From Candidatus Dormiibacterota bacterium (GTDB lineage: Bacteria > Acidobacteriota > Polarisedimenticolia > Gp22-AA2): a DNA stretch of 64,000 nucleotides. Position numbers and translations under genes: made by a program. The stretch is from contig DASQAT010000035.1 of the NCBI GenBank assembly GCA_035635555.1, forward strand, positions 124,001-188,000, read 5' to 3'. This document shows positions 18,211 to 27,763 of this stretch, in pieces; position 1 is the stretch's first letter; each line of letters begins with the position of its first letter. The notes under the pieces were generated by a model that saw only the letters and a program-made list of their open reading frames with translations, searched no databases and had not been told where the DNA came from.

Positions 18211-20027
18211 GCCTCCTCCTTCGAGCCCGGAGTGACGACCTCGGCACCACGCCCCGCCGGCCCCGCGGGCGGCGCCGTGGCCGAGGGAATGAAGACGCGG
18301 ACCTCCGCGCCCCCCTCCGGGCGGTTCCCCGCCTCGATGCGGCCGCCATGGTCGAGGACGATGCGCCGCGCGATGGCGAGCCCCAGCCCGCCGCCACCGG
18401 GACGGGTCGAGACGTACGGCTCGAACAGACGTCGCAGGACCGCCTCGCTCATCCCGGGGCCGGTGTCGCGGACGCGCAGCTCGGCGCCGTCCTCGAGGGC
18501 CTTCGTGATCACGGTCACGGTGCCACCCGTCTCCTGAAGCGCCTGCACGGCGTTCACCAGGAGATTGTTGATCACCTCGCTCATGCGATCGGGATCGATC
18601 AGGACGGCGCCCAGGGCGGGATCCAGATCGGCGGCAATTCCGGCACCGGCGCTGTTCTCGGAATAGAGACGCAGCACGCCCCGGACCAGATCGTTCAGAT
18701 CGGCCGGACGCGGATGTGGCAGGGGCAGCCGGCCGAAGCGCCCGAAGTCCTCCAGAATGCCGCGCATCCTGTGGATCTCCTCCTGGATGGTGCGCACCGC
18801 CTCGTCGAAAGCGGCATCGAACTCTCCCGGCCGCAGGCGGCGCGTCCTGACCAGCCCCTCGAGCGTCAGGAGGATGGGGGACAGCGGGTTCTTGATCTCG
18901 TGCGCCACGCGCCGGGCCACCTCCTCGGCCGCCGCCAGCCGCTCGGTCTGACGCAGCCGCTCGCGGCTGTCGGCGAGGCTCCTGGCCATCCGGTTGAACG
19001 AGGCGACGAGCGCCCCGACTTCGCCCGGTCCCTCGGCGTCCTCGAGCGGCTCGTAGCGTTCCTCCGCGATGCGACCCGTCATCTCCTCGAGCCTGCGCAG
19101 CGGGCCGGTGACCCCGCGCGCCAGCACGAGGGCCACGACGAGCGAGCCCAGGGCACCGGTCACGACCACGACGAGCGCCACGAGGGACAGGGATGACGAC
19201 AGTGCCTGGAGCCTCTCCTGCGACACGGCGGCCAGTAGCGTGCCGACGTCCTCTCCCTTCTGATCGTGCAGGCGGATCGTCCGGACGATGTGCGGAACCC
19301 CCCGGACCCGCATCCCGCCGCCGTCGAGCGAGCCGGGGCTCCAGCCCGCAGGAACCGGCAGCGGGTTCTTGGGGTCCGAGGCGGTCAGGATGGTCCCGTC
19401 GCGATCCAGGAGGACGGCCTGCACCGTCCCCGCCGGTGACAGCCGCCGGAGGAGGGTCGAGTCGAGGAACCGTCCGCCGACCAGGTGGAGCGTGCCGCCG
19501 GGGAACTCGATCGTCCGCCGGGACTGCAGCGTCAGGACTCGTCCGATGCCGGGAGTGATGTTCTCTTCGAGAAACGACGAGCCCGTGACGGACAGAAGGA
19601 GCTTGTCCCGCTCGATGCGGCCGACGCTGGCCGGCGCGTGGCCGGAGGAGACGACGACGCCCGTCGCGTCGAGGATCGAGAGGCAGTCGAGACCGACCTC
19701 GTCCATCAGTCGCGGGGCGACATCGGCGAGCCCCGGGAAGAAGAAGACCACCGGGGCGCCGCGGCCGGGCCTCGTCGCGGGTGCTGCGCGGTACCGGGGA
19801 TCGTCCTCCAGGAGGCTTCCGGCCGTGGCCAGCGCCTGGGTCGCGTCTTCCCCTTCACGCTGGATCGCGGCGCCGAACTCGGCGAGCGCGTCCTCGATGC
19901 GGCGCACGTCCTCCGCGCGCACGAGGGCCATGACCCGTTCGCGAATGAACCAGACGACCGCCCCCGGCGGGGCGATGCTGAGAACCAGGAGCAGTGCGGT
20001 GATGCGGGCCCGGAGGCCGAGTCTCAT
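18195..20027 (-). CDS. NtrY-like sensor histidine kinase
   Basis: A 610-residue membrane kinase. The first transmembrane segment is at about residues 9-27 and the second at about 275-300, enclosing a periplasmic sensor domain of about 245 residues. A HAMP linker follows, then a HisKA domain with RRVAHEIKNPLSPILLTLE (His near 377), and an ATPase domain with INNLLVNAVQAL, DTGPGMS and GGGGLGLAIARRIV. The H-box form matches NtrY kinases. Ligand unknown. It overlaps the response-regulator gene and lies 63 bases after the HU gene. Confidence 0.88.
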   Translation of the reverse strand: MRLGLRARITALLLVLSIAPPGAVVWFIRERVMALVRAEDVRRIEDALAEFGAAIQREGEDATQALATAGSLLEDDPRYRAAPATRPGRGAPVVFFFPGLADVAPRLMDEVGLDCLSILDATGVVVSSGHAPASVGRIERDKLLLSVTGSSFLEENITPGIGRVLTLQSRRTIEFPGGTLHLVGGRFLDSTLLRRLSPAGTVQAVLLDRDGTILTASDPKNPLPVPAGWSPGSLDGGGMRVRGVPHIVRTIRLHDQKGEDVGTLLAAVSQERLQALSSSLSLVALVVVVTGALGSLVVALVLARGVTGPLRRLEEMTGRIAEERYEPLEDAEGPGEVGALVASFNRMARSLADSRERLRQTERLAAAEEVARRVAHEIKNPLSPILLTLEGLVRTRRLRPGEFDAAFDEAVRTIQEEIHRMRGILEDFGRFGRLPLPHPRPADLNDLVRGVLRLYSENSAGAGIAADLDPALGAVLIDPDRMSEVINNLLVNAVQALQETGGTVTVITKALEDGAELRVRDTGPGMSEAVLRRLFEPYVSTRPGGGGLGLAIARRIVLDHGGRIEAGNRPEGGAEVRVFIPSATAPPAGPAGRGAEVVTPGSKEEAWGPS

Positions 20028-20090
20028 GACGCGAAGATATCACGCCACCGGCCGGACTCCGGGAATCGAATCGATCGGAAGGACAGGCTC

Positions 20091-20363
20091 CTAACGAATC
20101 TCCGACTTCATCATCTTGCCCGACGTGAAGCGCACCACCCGCCGGGCCGGTATCTGGATCGGGGAACCGGTCTGCGGGTTTCTGCCGGTGCGGGCCTTGC
20201 GCTTCGCGATCGTGAAGGTCCCGAAGCCCACCAGGCTGGTCCGCTCCCCTCTCTTGAGTGTCCTGGTGATGTGCTCCAGGAGAGAATCGATGACGCGCGC
20301 CGCATGGACCTTCGTCATCTTGGTGTCCCGAGCCACCCGGGCCGTCAGTTCCGCCTTGTTCAT
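20091..20363 (-). CDS. HU/IHF-family DNA-bending protein
   Basis: A 90-residue protein covering the whole HU fold: helical dimerisation half (MNKAELTARVARDTKMTK), GFGTFTI, and the beta-arm with RTGRNPQTG followed by PARRVVRFTSGK. HU proteins bend DNA and organise the nucleoid, and IHF relatives assist sigma-54 promoters. Whether this is HU or IHF cannot be decided. ATG 20363 follows an AGGAGGTGG ribosome-binding site, and a near-consensus promoter lies upstream at 20430-20458. Confidence 0.9.
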   Translation of the reverse strand: MNKAELTARVARDTKMTKVHAARVIDSLLEHITRTLKRGERTSLVGFGTFTIAKRKARTGRNPQTGSPIQIPARRVVRFTSGKMMKSEIR

Positions 20364-20429
20364 TACCCCACCTCCTGAGAACCCCCGGTGCACAAAACGG
20401 TCTTTTATCTAGGAACAGCAATTGGCGCG

Positions 20430-20458
20430 CTTATAGCAAATGCACTACGGGTTGTCAA
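20430..20458 (-). promoter_or_regulatory. Promoter of HU gene
   Basis: On the minus strand TTGACA (20458-20453), a 17-base spacer and TATAAG (20435-20430). It is one of the best housekeeping promoters in the window. The leader before ATG 20363 is about 60 bases. Confidence 0.75.
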
Positions 20459-20494
20459 TGAATGGAGGACCCCAAAGTCGGCGGAGGCGGTAGA

Positions 20495-21397
20495 ATGGCG
20501 CTCCAAGTTCGAGCCTCGGAGAATGACGTGTCGACCCTCCTGCAGATCGAGCTGCCGCAGCGCCGCCGCGGCGCCGCGTCCGCGCCCGAGCCGCGCAGCC
20601 TGCTGAAGCCTCTGGCCCGCCGCGTAGGCAGGGCGATCCAGGACTTCCGCCTGATCGAGAACGGCGACCGGATCCTGTGCGCCATGTCCGGCGGCAAGGA
20701 CTCGTACGCCATGCTGCACCTCCTCGAGCACCTGCGGCGCCGCGCGCCCGTCGCGTTCGAGCTGGTGGCGGTGACCGTCGACCAGGGCTATCGTGGATTC
20801 AAGACGGATGTCCTCGAACGCTACTTCCGGGAGAAGGGTCTCGAGTACCGCATCGAGCGGACCAACATCGCCGAGGTGATCGACGACACCATGCCGCTCG
20901 GCGACACCCACTGCTCCATGTGCGCGAGGCTGAGGCGTGGCGTGCTGTACCGCCTCGCCCCCGAGCTTGGCTGCAACAAGATTGCCCTCGGGCACCACGC
21001 CGACGACCTGCTCGAGACCCTCCTGATGAGCCAGTTCTTCAACGGCGAGATCTGCTCCATGCCCCCCATCCTGAAGGCGCGCGACGGCCGGAACATCGTC
21101 ATCCGGCCGCTCTGCTACGTCTGGGAGGACGAGATCGTGCGCTTCGTCGCCGAGATCGGCTTCCCGGTCATCTGCTGCGCCTGCCCGGCCTGCGGCGACA
21201 ACTCGCTCAAGCGAAAACAGATGAAGAACCTGCTCCACCGCCTCGAATCGGAGCATGCCGGGATCAAGTCGTCGCTCCTGCGGGCCCTCTCCAATATCAG
21301 GACCGGGCACCTCCTGGATCGCCGTTTCCTCGCGGGGTTGTCGGCGACGTCACCGGATCGTCCTGAATCGAAGGAAGCCAATCGATCGGAGGCATGA
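20495..21397 (+). CDS. ttcA: tRNA 2-thiocytidine biosynthesis protein TtcA
   Basis: A 300-residue PP-loop ATPase. SGGKDS at residues 65-70 is the ATP-binding loop, CSMC at 140-143 supplies two cluster/catalytic cysteines, and a further cysteine cluster (CCACPACGDN) lies near residue 225. These match TtcA, which thiolates cytidine 32 of some tRNAs using an iron-sulfur cluster. The extra cysteines around CPAC differ from the E. coli form. I chose ATG 20495, which has GGAGG eight bases upstream, over ATG 20462, which lacks a site. The gene is divergent from HU. Confidence 0.85.
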   Translation: MALQVRASENDVSTLLQIELPQRRRGAASAPEPRSLLKPLARRVGRAIQDFRLIENGDRILCAMSGGKDSYAMLHLLEHLRRRAPVAFELVAVTVDQGYRGFKTDVLERYFREKGLEYRIERTNIAEVIDDTMPLGDTHCSMCARLRRGVLYRLAPELGCNKIALGHHADDLLETLLMSQFFNGEICSMPPILKARDGRNIVIRPLCYVWEDEIVRFVAEIGFPVICCACPACGDNSLKRKQMKNLLHRLESEHAGIKSSLLRALSNIRTGHLLDRRFLAGLSATSPDRPESKEANRSEA

Positions 21398-21436
21398 AAA
21401 GAGGGGCGGTGACCGGTCTTCCGGGCCACCGCCCCT
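21398..21436 (-). terminator. Intrinsic terminator, minus strand
   Basis: A stem of 10 bp (AGGGGCGGTG with its complement) followed by a 4-bp CCGG/CCGG extension and a TCTT loop in the plus-strand reading. In the minus-strand direction it is followed by TTTT at 21401-21398, immediately beside the ttcA stop. It fits the 3' end of a minus-strand transcript. Confidence 0.6.
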
Positions 21437-21581
21437 GCGCGGGCACCCAAGACTTCCGCCCGCGGGAGGGAGCAAAGGTCGGTCGCTGTCAGAACACTCT
21501 CTGGCTCGCCGCTAACCGGAAAGGCCCTGAAGAATCAGCGACCGTTTTAAAGCCTGCCGAGCCATGATCCTCTTGCTATTA
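21398..21581 (-). ncRNA. Candidate structured small RNA (about 184 nt)
   Basis: This GC-rich block in an otherwise AT-rich gap has three strong dyads: CAGCGACC/GGTCGCTG (21536-21543 with 21481-21488), GCCCGCG/CGCGGGC (21458-21464 with 21438-21444), and the terminator hairpin at 21402-21436. The minus-strand U-tract follows at 21398-21401. A TTGACA on the minus strand (21616-21611) could begin a transcript near 21581, though the -10 (about 21593-21588) is poor. The length, the AAGAGG/CCTCTT end pairing and the internal hairpin recall 6S RNA, but no diagnostic sequence was recognised. On the plus strand the region could instead be the ttcA 3' UTR. Confidence 0.35.
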
Positions 21582-21740
21582 CAACATGAAACTACCTTCA
21601 AATCTGTAATTGTCAAGCGAAAAATAACAAGTCATTTTTTACCCCGGCGGAGTCCATTCGAGGTGGACCATATATTGGGATGAATCAGCGTTCGTTGGCT
21701 CCGGGAGATGTTGGGATTTGAGCAATGGGCGCGCCGCTTT
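21437..21740. other. Rest of ttcA/HEAT-gene gap
   Basis: Beyond the RNA candidate, positions about 21550-21660 are markedly AT-rich compared with the surrounding DNA and contain no coding frame. The sequence holds the TTGACA-like element at 21611-21616 (minus strand). I see no other feature. Confidence 0.4.
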
Positions 21741-22907
21741 TCACTGCTCGAACCGCACGATCGTCTCCGCCTCGATCCCCGTGGGAGTCGCGCCGGTCCG
21801 GGGGGCGGTCCCCGTCTTCGAGGGGTCCGGCAGCCGGGCTGCCAGATCGTCGAGTGTGACATGCAGCCGGTAGCGGCCCGCGAACAGCACAGGCCCGGCA
21901 TTGAATTCGAAACGCCGGATTTCACCCGGTGCCAGATCGACCAGGCGATCGGCGAACACGTCGAGAGTCTCCATGATGTCCCCGCCCGCCGGGACGGAGC
22001 CGCGTGCCGGCGGAACCTCGTCGTGCGCCGGGGCGGTCGGTGACAGGCGCACCAGGGGGCCCTCGGGCGGCGGGGCGATCGCCAGGGAGCCTTTCGACGC
22101 GTTGCGCACGACGAGGGCGCACGGGATGATGTCACCGGGACGAGGCGGCTCGTCGGGCAGGCAGACGACCTCCGCCGTCAGGTCCGTGGGCCGGCGCGCC
22201 AGCGCCTCGCGCAGCGCGGGTAGCGCCCGGGGCCCGATGAGCGCCAGAAGGCGCAGCCCTTCGAGCCGGTGCGGGCCGTGGTCCCTTCCGGCATAATCCC
22301 GTCCCCGTTGGATCCCTTCCTGCACCCACTCGTCCCGCGGCAGCTGCCGTCTCGCCAGGAACCATTGTCGCCAGCGCGTGATGGCGTCCCGCTGATCCTC
22401 GCGCGAGGCCGTGACGTCGTAGTGAAACGACTGGCAGGTGATGACCATGAGGGCCCGATCGGCCCTTTCACTGATCGACCAGGCCCCCTCCCCCGTGACG
22501 ATGCGTCGGCGATCCGAGAGGCAGCCGAGCAGAAACGGCACGGCGTCCGCCATCAATCTGCGCCGGGCTGCGTCGATCAAGGCGTCGACGACCCCCGCTG
22601 CGCTGTCGAGGATGTAGCCGCTGTACGCCTGGAAATCCGAGCAGGCGGCGGCGTCCATGACCCGGACCGCACTCTCCCGCACCCGACTCTTGGGACTCGA
22701 CGCATAGGCGCCAAGCGCCTGGCAGGGAGGGCGCCCCTCGTCCTTGAGCAGGGTCAGGACCTGCGCGCGCGATTGAGAATCATCCCCCTGCAGGTACGGC
22801 AGGAGCGGATCGGCGGCCGTCTTGGGTCCCGGGGCGGCCGTGACGGGTGGTATCGTGACCAGGAGGATGACCCAGCACGTCGCGATCGTCCTGGAAATCA
22901 CACACAT
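21741..22907 (-). CDS. Exported HEAT-repeat-like protein, function unknown
   Basis: A 388-residue protein with a signal peptide (residues 1-24). Residues 35-260 are helical and Ala/Leu-rich with a repeating pattern typical of HEAT or armadillo-like repeats (for example SRVRESAVRVMDAAA and VVDALIDAARRRL). The C-terminal 110 residues look like a beta-sandwich (PRPGDIIPCALVVRNASKG). I do not recognise a specific family. It is transcribed away from the bactofilin gene. A role in protein binding at the cell surface is inference only. Confidence 0.65.
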   Translation of the reverse strand: MCVISRTIATCWVILLVTIPPVTAAPGPKTAADPLLPYLQGDDSQSRAQVLTLLKDEGRPPCQALGAYASSPKSRVRESAVRVMDAAACSDFQAYSGYILDSAAGVVDALIDAARRRLMADAVPFLLGCLSDRRRIVTGEGAWSISERADRALMVITCQSFHYDVTASREDQRDAITRWRQWFLARRQLPRDEWVQEGIQRGRDYAGRDHGPHRLEGLRLLALIGPRALPALREALARRPTDLTAEVVCLPDEPPRPGDIIPCALVVRNASKGSLAIAPPPEGPLVRLSPTAPAHDEVPPARGSVPAGGDIMETLDVFADRLVDLAPGEIRRFEFNAGPVLFAGRYRLHVTLDDLAARLPDPSKTGTAPRTGATPTGIEAETIVRFEQ

Positions 22908-22930
22908 CCGGCCGGCCTCCTGTCAAAAAC

Positions 22931-22959
22931 TTGCCTCTCCGCGTGGCGGCATATATATA
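22931..22959 (+). promoter_or_regulatory. Upstream promoter of bactofilin gene
   Basis: TTGCCT (22931-22936), a 17-base spacer and TATATA (22954-22959), the latter within an AT-alternating run. Confidence 0.45.
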
Positions 22960-22984
22960 TTGGGCGGGACGGATCACACAAGGC

Positions 22985-23034
22985 CTAGGAGCGCTCCTAG
23001 TTGCCTTGACGCTCCCGGGACCGTGTGTTACAGT
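22985..23034 (+). promoter_or_regulatory. Second bactofilin promoter with palindromic operator
   Basis: TTGACG (23006-23011), a 17-base spacer and TACAGT (23029-23034) make a good promoter. Five bases upstream of the -35 is the perfect palindrome CTAGGAGCGCTCCTAG (22985-23000), a plausible activator or repressor site. Confidence 0.55.
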
Positions 23035-23228
23035 CCTCGTCTTCGAAGCGACGATCGGTTCCGAGTGATCCCGTGGGGAGCGTGGGCTCCCACATTCCTC
23101 CCCGCAGACGCCGGTGATTTTCCCGGCGCCGGACAGGCTCCTGCTTCTCCTCCAGAGAGTAGGGGCATTCTGTCGAGCGGGGAACAACGAGCCACCCGGA
23201 ATCCACCGGGTCTTTCAGGGAGGTCTCC

Positions 23229-23729
23229 ATGTGGGATAAGAGAGACGCCAGCGGTCGCCCGAACGAGGCACCAGTTCATCCCGTCTATTCCTCCGAACCT
23301 TCGAAGGGAGGCCGTATCGTGAATATCGGACCCTCGATCCAGATTAAGGGCGAGTTGCAGGGAGATGAAGACCTGACGATCGACGGCCGGGTCGAAGGAA
23401 AGATCGAGCTGCGGGATCACAACCTGACGATCGGGCCGAACGGCAAGATCAAGGCCGACCTGCACGCCAACACCATCGTCATCGCGGGCGACGTACAGGG
23501 CAACGCCTATGCCAAGGAGCGGGTCGAGATCGCCCCGACCGGCCGGCTGAACGGCGACATCATCTCGCCGCGGATCACCATCGCGGACGGCGCCCACTTC
23601 AAGGGCAGCGTCGACATGGAGCGCAGCAGCGAGGCGGCCCGCAAGACGTCGGGCCCGTCCAAGTCCGAGGAAGTGCGCCGTATACCCGAAATGAAGGACG
23701 ACGCCAAGACCCAGGGCACGCGCCTGTAG
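23229..23729 (+). CDS. Bactofilin (polymer-forming cytoskeletal protein)
   Basis: A 166-residue bactofilin. The core from about residue 35 to 130 is a right-handed beta-helix with the family's repeating hydrophobic pattern: GELQGDEDLTIDGRVEGKIE, LTIGPNGKIKADLHA, VIAGDVQGN, VEIAPTGRLNGDI. Short disordered tails flank it. Bactofilins polymerise without nucleotide into filaments that position cell-wall enzymes or organelles. Its stop overlaps the GTG of the methyltransferase-like gene (TAGTG), implying coupled expression. Confidence 0.92.
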   Translation: MWDKRDASGRPNEAPVHPVYSSEPSKGGRIVNIGPSIQIKGELQGDEDLTIDGRVEGKIELRDHNLTIGPNGKIKADLHANTIVIAGDVQGNAYAKERVEIAPTGRLNGDIISPRITIADGAHFKGSVDMERSSEAARKTSGPSKSEEVRRIPEMKDDAKTQGTRL

Positions 23730-24826
23730 TGGCAGGTGCCTCCGCCTCCGTCCCGGAGGAGCCCTCCGGGACGAAGGCGGGCCTGGCGCGAGTCATGCTG
23801 CACATCTTTCGCAGGAACGGCACGCAGGACGCCACGCCGATCGAGCGCGGAGACGGCTCGATCGTCGTCACGCACATCCTCACCAAATTCCTGAAGCGAC
23901 TGCTGCACGCCGAGAAGCCGCGTCTCCTCGATCTCGGACGGCTCTCCGGATCCAACATCGAGTTTTTCGCGCAGCGCGGCTGCAGGGTGCAGGTCGAAGA
24001 TCTGCTGCTCGCCCTCGAAACCGAGGAGCCGGGCGACCCGCCATCCGGAGCGGGCGGCGACGGCACGGTTCGGGCCCCAGCGGCCTCGAACGATCGGGAG
24101 GCACCCGGCGGAATCGTCGCTGCAACCGATGCGCCGGTCCCGCCGGCCTCGACCGGCCGGGGGGATTCGATCGCTGTCCCGATTCCCCCCCGCCAGGCTT
24201 CGGGCGAGGCCCGGCGTCCCGCTGGCGTCGCGGCGGACGCAGGCACGGCGGTCCTTCGCCCGGGCGCGCGCCCCTCGCGCCGCATCATCCTTCCGCCGCG
24301 CACGTTCGCGAGCCAGGCGTCGCGCGCGGGGGGGGGCCTGGAGCAGAATCGTCAGCGCCCCCGCCAGCCGGCGTCGTTCGCCGCGAAGAACGACCTCCTG
24401 CCCACCCGGTTCGCCTACCCGGACGAGACCTTCGATGCCCTGGTCGCCTGGGACATCTTCAACTACTACGATCCCGGCGCGATGACCCTCCTCGCCGCCG
24501 AGGCGCGCCGGATTCTCAAGCCAGGCGGCCTTCTGCTGGGCTATTTCCATGCGCGGCGGCCCGAGGGTCCCGAGACGCCCCGGCGCTACCGTATCCTCGA
24601 CGAGGGGAGGGTGGCGTGCGACAGGCAGCCCGGCCCGCCTCTCCGGCGCCACGTCTACCAGAACCGCGACATCGAGAAGATGTTCATGGGGCTTTCGATC
24701 GTCGAGCTGTACTTCCTCAAGAACGCCACGCGCGAGCTTCTCATGGAAAAGAAGACGGGGCGCCCGCCGGTCACCCGCGCTCTGGTCCGCCAGGCGACGC
24801 CAAGACCCAAGTTCACGATCGAGTGA
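23729..24826 (+). CDS. Methyltransferase-like protein split by a disordered insertion
   Basis: A 365-residue protein with Rossmann methyltransferase features in two parts. LLDLGRLSGSNIEFF (residues 67-81) stands where the SAM-binding motif I should be but lacks the usual GxGxG. FDALVAWDIFNYYDP (near 233) and RILKPGGLLLGYF match motifs IV-VI. Between them, residues about 97-222 are Pro/Ala/Gly/Arg-rich and probably unstructured. Catalytic activity is therefore doubtful; it could be a structural partner of the bactofilin whose stop codon it overlaps. Start is GTG 23729. Confidence 0.7.
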   Translation: MAGASASVPEEPSGTKAGLARVMLHIFRRNGTQDATPIERGDGSIVVTHILTKFLKRLLHAEKPRLLDLGRLSGSNIEFFAQRGCRVQVEDLLLALETEEPGDPPSGAGGDGTVRAPAASNDREAPGGIVAATDAPVPPASTGRGDSIAVPIPPRQASGEARRPAGVAADAGTAVLRPGARPSRRIILPPRTFASQASRAGGGLEQNRQRPRQPASFAAKNDLLPTRFAYPDETFDALVAWDIFNYYDPGAMTLLAAEARRILKPGGLLLGYFHARRPEGPETPRRYRILDEGRVACDRQPGPPLRRHVYQNRDIEKMFMGLSIVELYFLKNATRELLMEKKTGRPPVTRALVRQATPRPKFTIE

Positions 24827-24874
24827 GCCGCACGCGCGACGGGATATAATCCACCGTCTCAAGAGAGGAGCACC

Positions 24875-26721
<1,847 letters not shown>

Positions 26722-26722
<1 letters not shown>

Positions 26723-27519
26723 TGGGCCCTTCGGCGCGCACGGCCCCCGCCGCTCCGGCCGCGGCCCCGCTGCGCCGCCCGCTGCGCATCGCCCACCGGG
26801 GCGCCTCGGCGCGCGCCCCGGAGAACACGCTCGCGGCCTTCGCCGAAGCCGTGCGGCTCGGCGCCAACGCCATCGAGCTGGACGTCCATCTGACCGCCGA
26901 CGGCGTGCCGGTCGTGATCCACGACGGCACCGTCGATCGCACCACCAACGGTCGCGGAGACGTGGGGAGGATGACGCTGAAGGATCTGCGCCGCCTGGAT
27001 GCAGGGGCGTGGTTCTCGTCCCGCTTTCGCGGCGAGCGGATCCCGACTCTGGAGGAATCCCTCGAATACGCGCGGGGCCGCTGCGGCATGAACATCGAGA
27101 TCAAGGACCCGCCGGCCCGCGGAAGGACCGCGCGCGGAGCGCCGGCCGCCCCGGATGCCGTGGCGCGCGCGGTGGCGCGGGCGGTGGCGCGCACGCGGTT
27201 CAACGACCTCCTGGTCGTCTCCTCCTTCTCGCCCCGGGCCCTCCGGCAGGCCCGCGCCGCCATGGAGCGCATCCGGCTCGGGTTCCTCGTTTCGCGCTCG
27301 CTCCGTGGACTCCGCGCCATGCACCGGCGTGTAGGTCTGTTCTCGGTCCATCCGCACGTCCGCCTGGCCGGGCCGCGCCGCATCCGGCTCTCGCGCCGGC
27401 TTGGTCTTGTGGTGGTCTTCTGGACGGTCAACGATCTGCGGCTCATGCGCCGTCTGCTGGCGCTCGGCGGCGACGGCCTGATGACCGACGACCCCGCGCT
27501 CTTCCAGGAGCTGCGCTGA
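26722..27519 (+). CDS. Glycerophosphodiester phosphodiesterase
   Basis: A 265-residue GDPD-family TIM barrel. RIAHRGASARAPENTLAAF holds the first catalytic His and a metal ligand; ELDVHLTADGVPVVIHDGTVDRTTNG holds the Glu/Asp pair and second His. The family cleaves glycerophosphodiesters to glycerol 3-phosphate and an alcohol. There is no clear signal peptide; an Ala/Pro-rich N-terminus precedes the domain, so it is likely cytoplasmic. ATG 26722 shares one base with the typA stop. Confidence 0.88.
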
Positions 27520-27523
27520 CGCG

Positions 27524-27552
27524 TTGACAGGAGAGGTCTCTCGCCGTATAGT
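27524..27552 (+). promoter_or_regulatory. Promoter of the sulfurylase leader
   Basis: Consensus TTGACA (27524-27529), 17 bases, TATAGT (27547-27552). The predicted start is near 27559, about 205 bases before the sulfurylase ATG and only about five bases before the ATG of the leader ORF. Confidence 0.8.
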
Positions 27553-27563
27553 TCGGGCTTCCG

Positions 27564-27674
27564 ATGAGGAGCCTGAACGTTCCCATGCTGAAGCGGCCGG
27601 TCCGTCCTCGTTCCATGGCCCCTGAGCCATGTCGCTGTTGTCGCAGCGGCGGGCGTGTGGTTTCCGGGAGGTAG
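27564..27674 (+). CDS. Leader peptide with cysteine-codon cluster
   Basis: A 36-codon open frame in the sulfurylase leader. Codons 23-27 read Cys-Arg-Cys-Cys-Arg (TGT at 27630, 27636 and 27639). In-frame ATGs exist at 27564, 27585 and 27615. The first lies about five bases after the predicted transcription start and would be nearly leaderless; AGGAG at 27567-27571 could serve the second. The frame ends at TAG 27672-27674, 33 bases before a perfect intrinsic terminator. Ribosome stalling at the Cys codons when cysteine is scarce could control that terminator. The peptide itself shows no homology I recognise. Confidence 0.6.
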   Translation: MRSLNVPMLKRPVRPRSMAPEPCRCCRSGGRVVSGR

Positions 27675-27706
27675 GTCGGCAGAGGCGGGTCATCAGACGA
27701 TATGCC

Positions 27707-27739
27707 AAACCCTTTCCGGGAGACCGGGAAGGGTTTTTT
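27707..27739 (+). terminator. Attenuator terminator in sulfurylase leader
   Basis: Arms 27707-27719 (AAACCCTTTCCGG) and 27724-27736 (CCGGGAAGGGTTT) pair over 13 bp (one G-T) with a four-base loop, followed by a T-run to 27739. It lies between a good promoter and ATG 27764, so it must be bypassed for expression. TTTCCGGGAG in its 5' arm and loop is repeated exactly at 27661-27670, at the end of the leader ORF, and that copy could pair with the 3' arm instead. Confidence 0.85.
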
Positions 27740-27763
27740 CATGTTGAGGAGAGTGGAAGAGTC

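Larger units (their letters stand above)
22908..23228. other. Divergent regulatory region before bactofilin
   Basis: This 321-base gap separates the HEAT-like gene from the bactofilin gene. It carries two plus-strand promoter candidates (22931-22959 and 23006-23034) and a perfect 16-base palindrome at 22985-23000. The remaining 190 bases form a leader with no gene I can support. Confidence 0.5.

Noticed and set aside
20423-20438. TGGCGC-N5-TAGC-A before ttcA, resembling a sigma-54 site
   Set aside because: It has a mismatched -12 and overlaps the near-consensus sigma-70 promoter of HU; likely chance.
21421-21520. Possible c-di-GMP-I riboswitch-like AGCAAAGG and CGCTAACCGG elements on the plus strand
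   Set aside because: Only fragments resemble the consensus, order and spacing do not fit, and no downstream plus-strand gene follows.
27560-27600. Sequence near the start of the sulfurylase leader resembling part of a hammerhead core (GATGAGG)
   Set aside because: The companion core sequences are missing; a leader ORF explains the region better.
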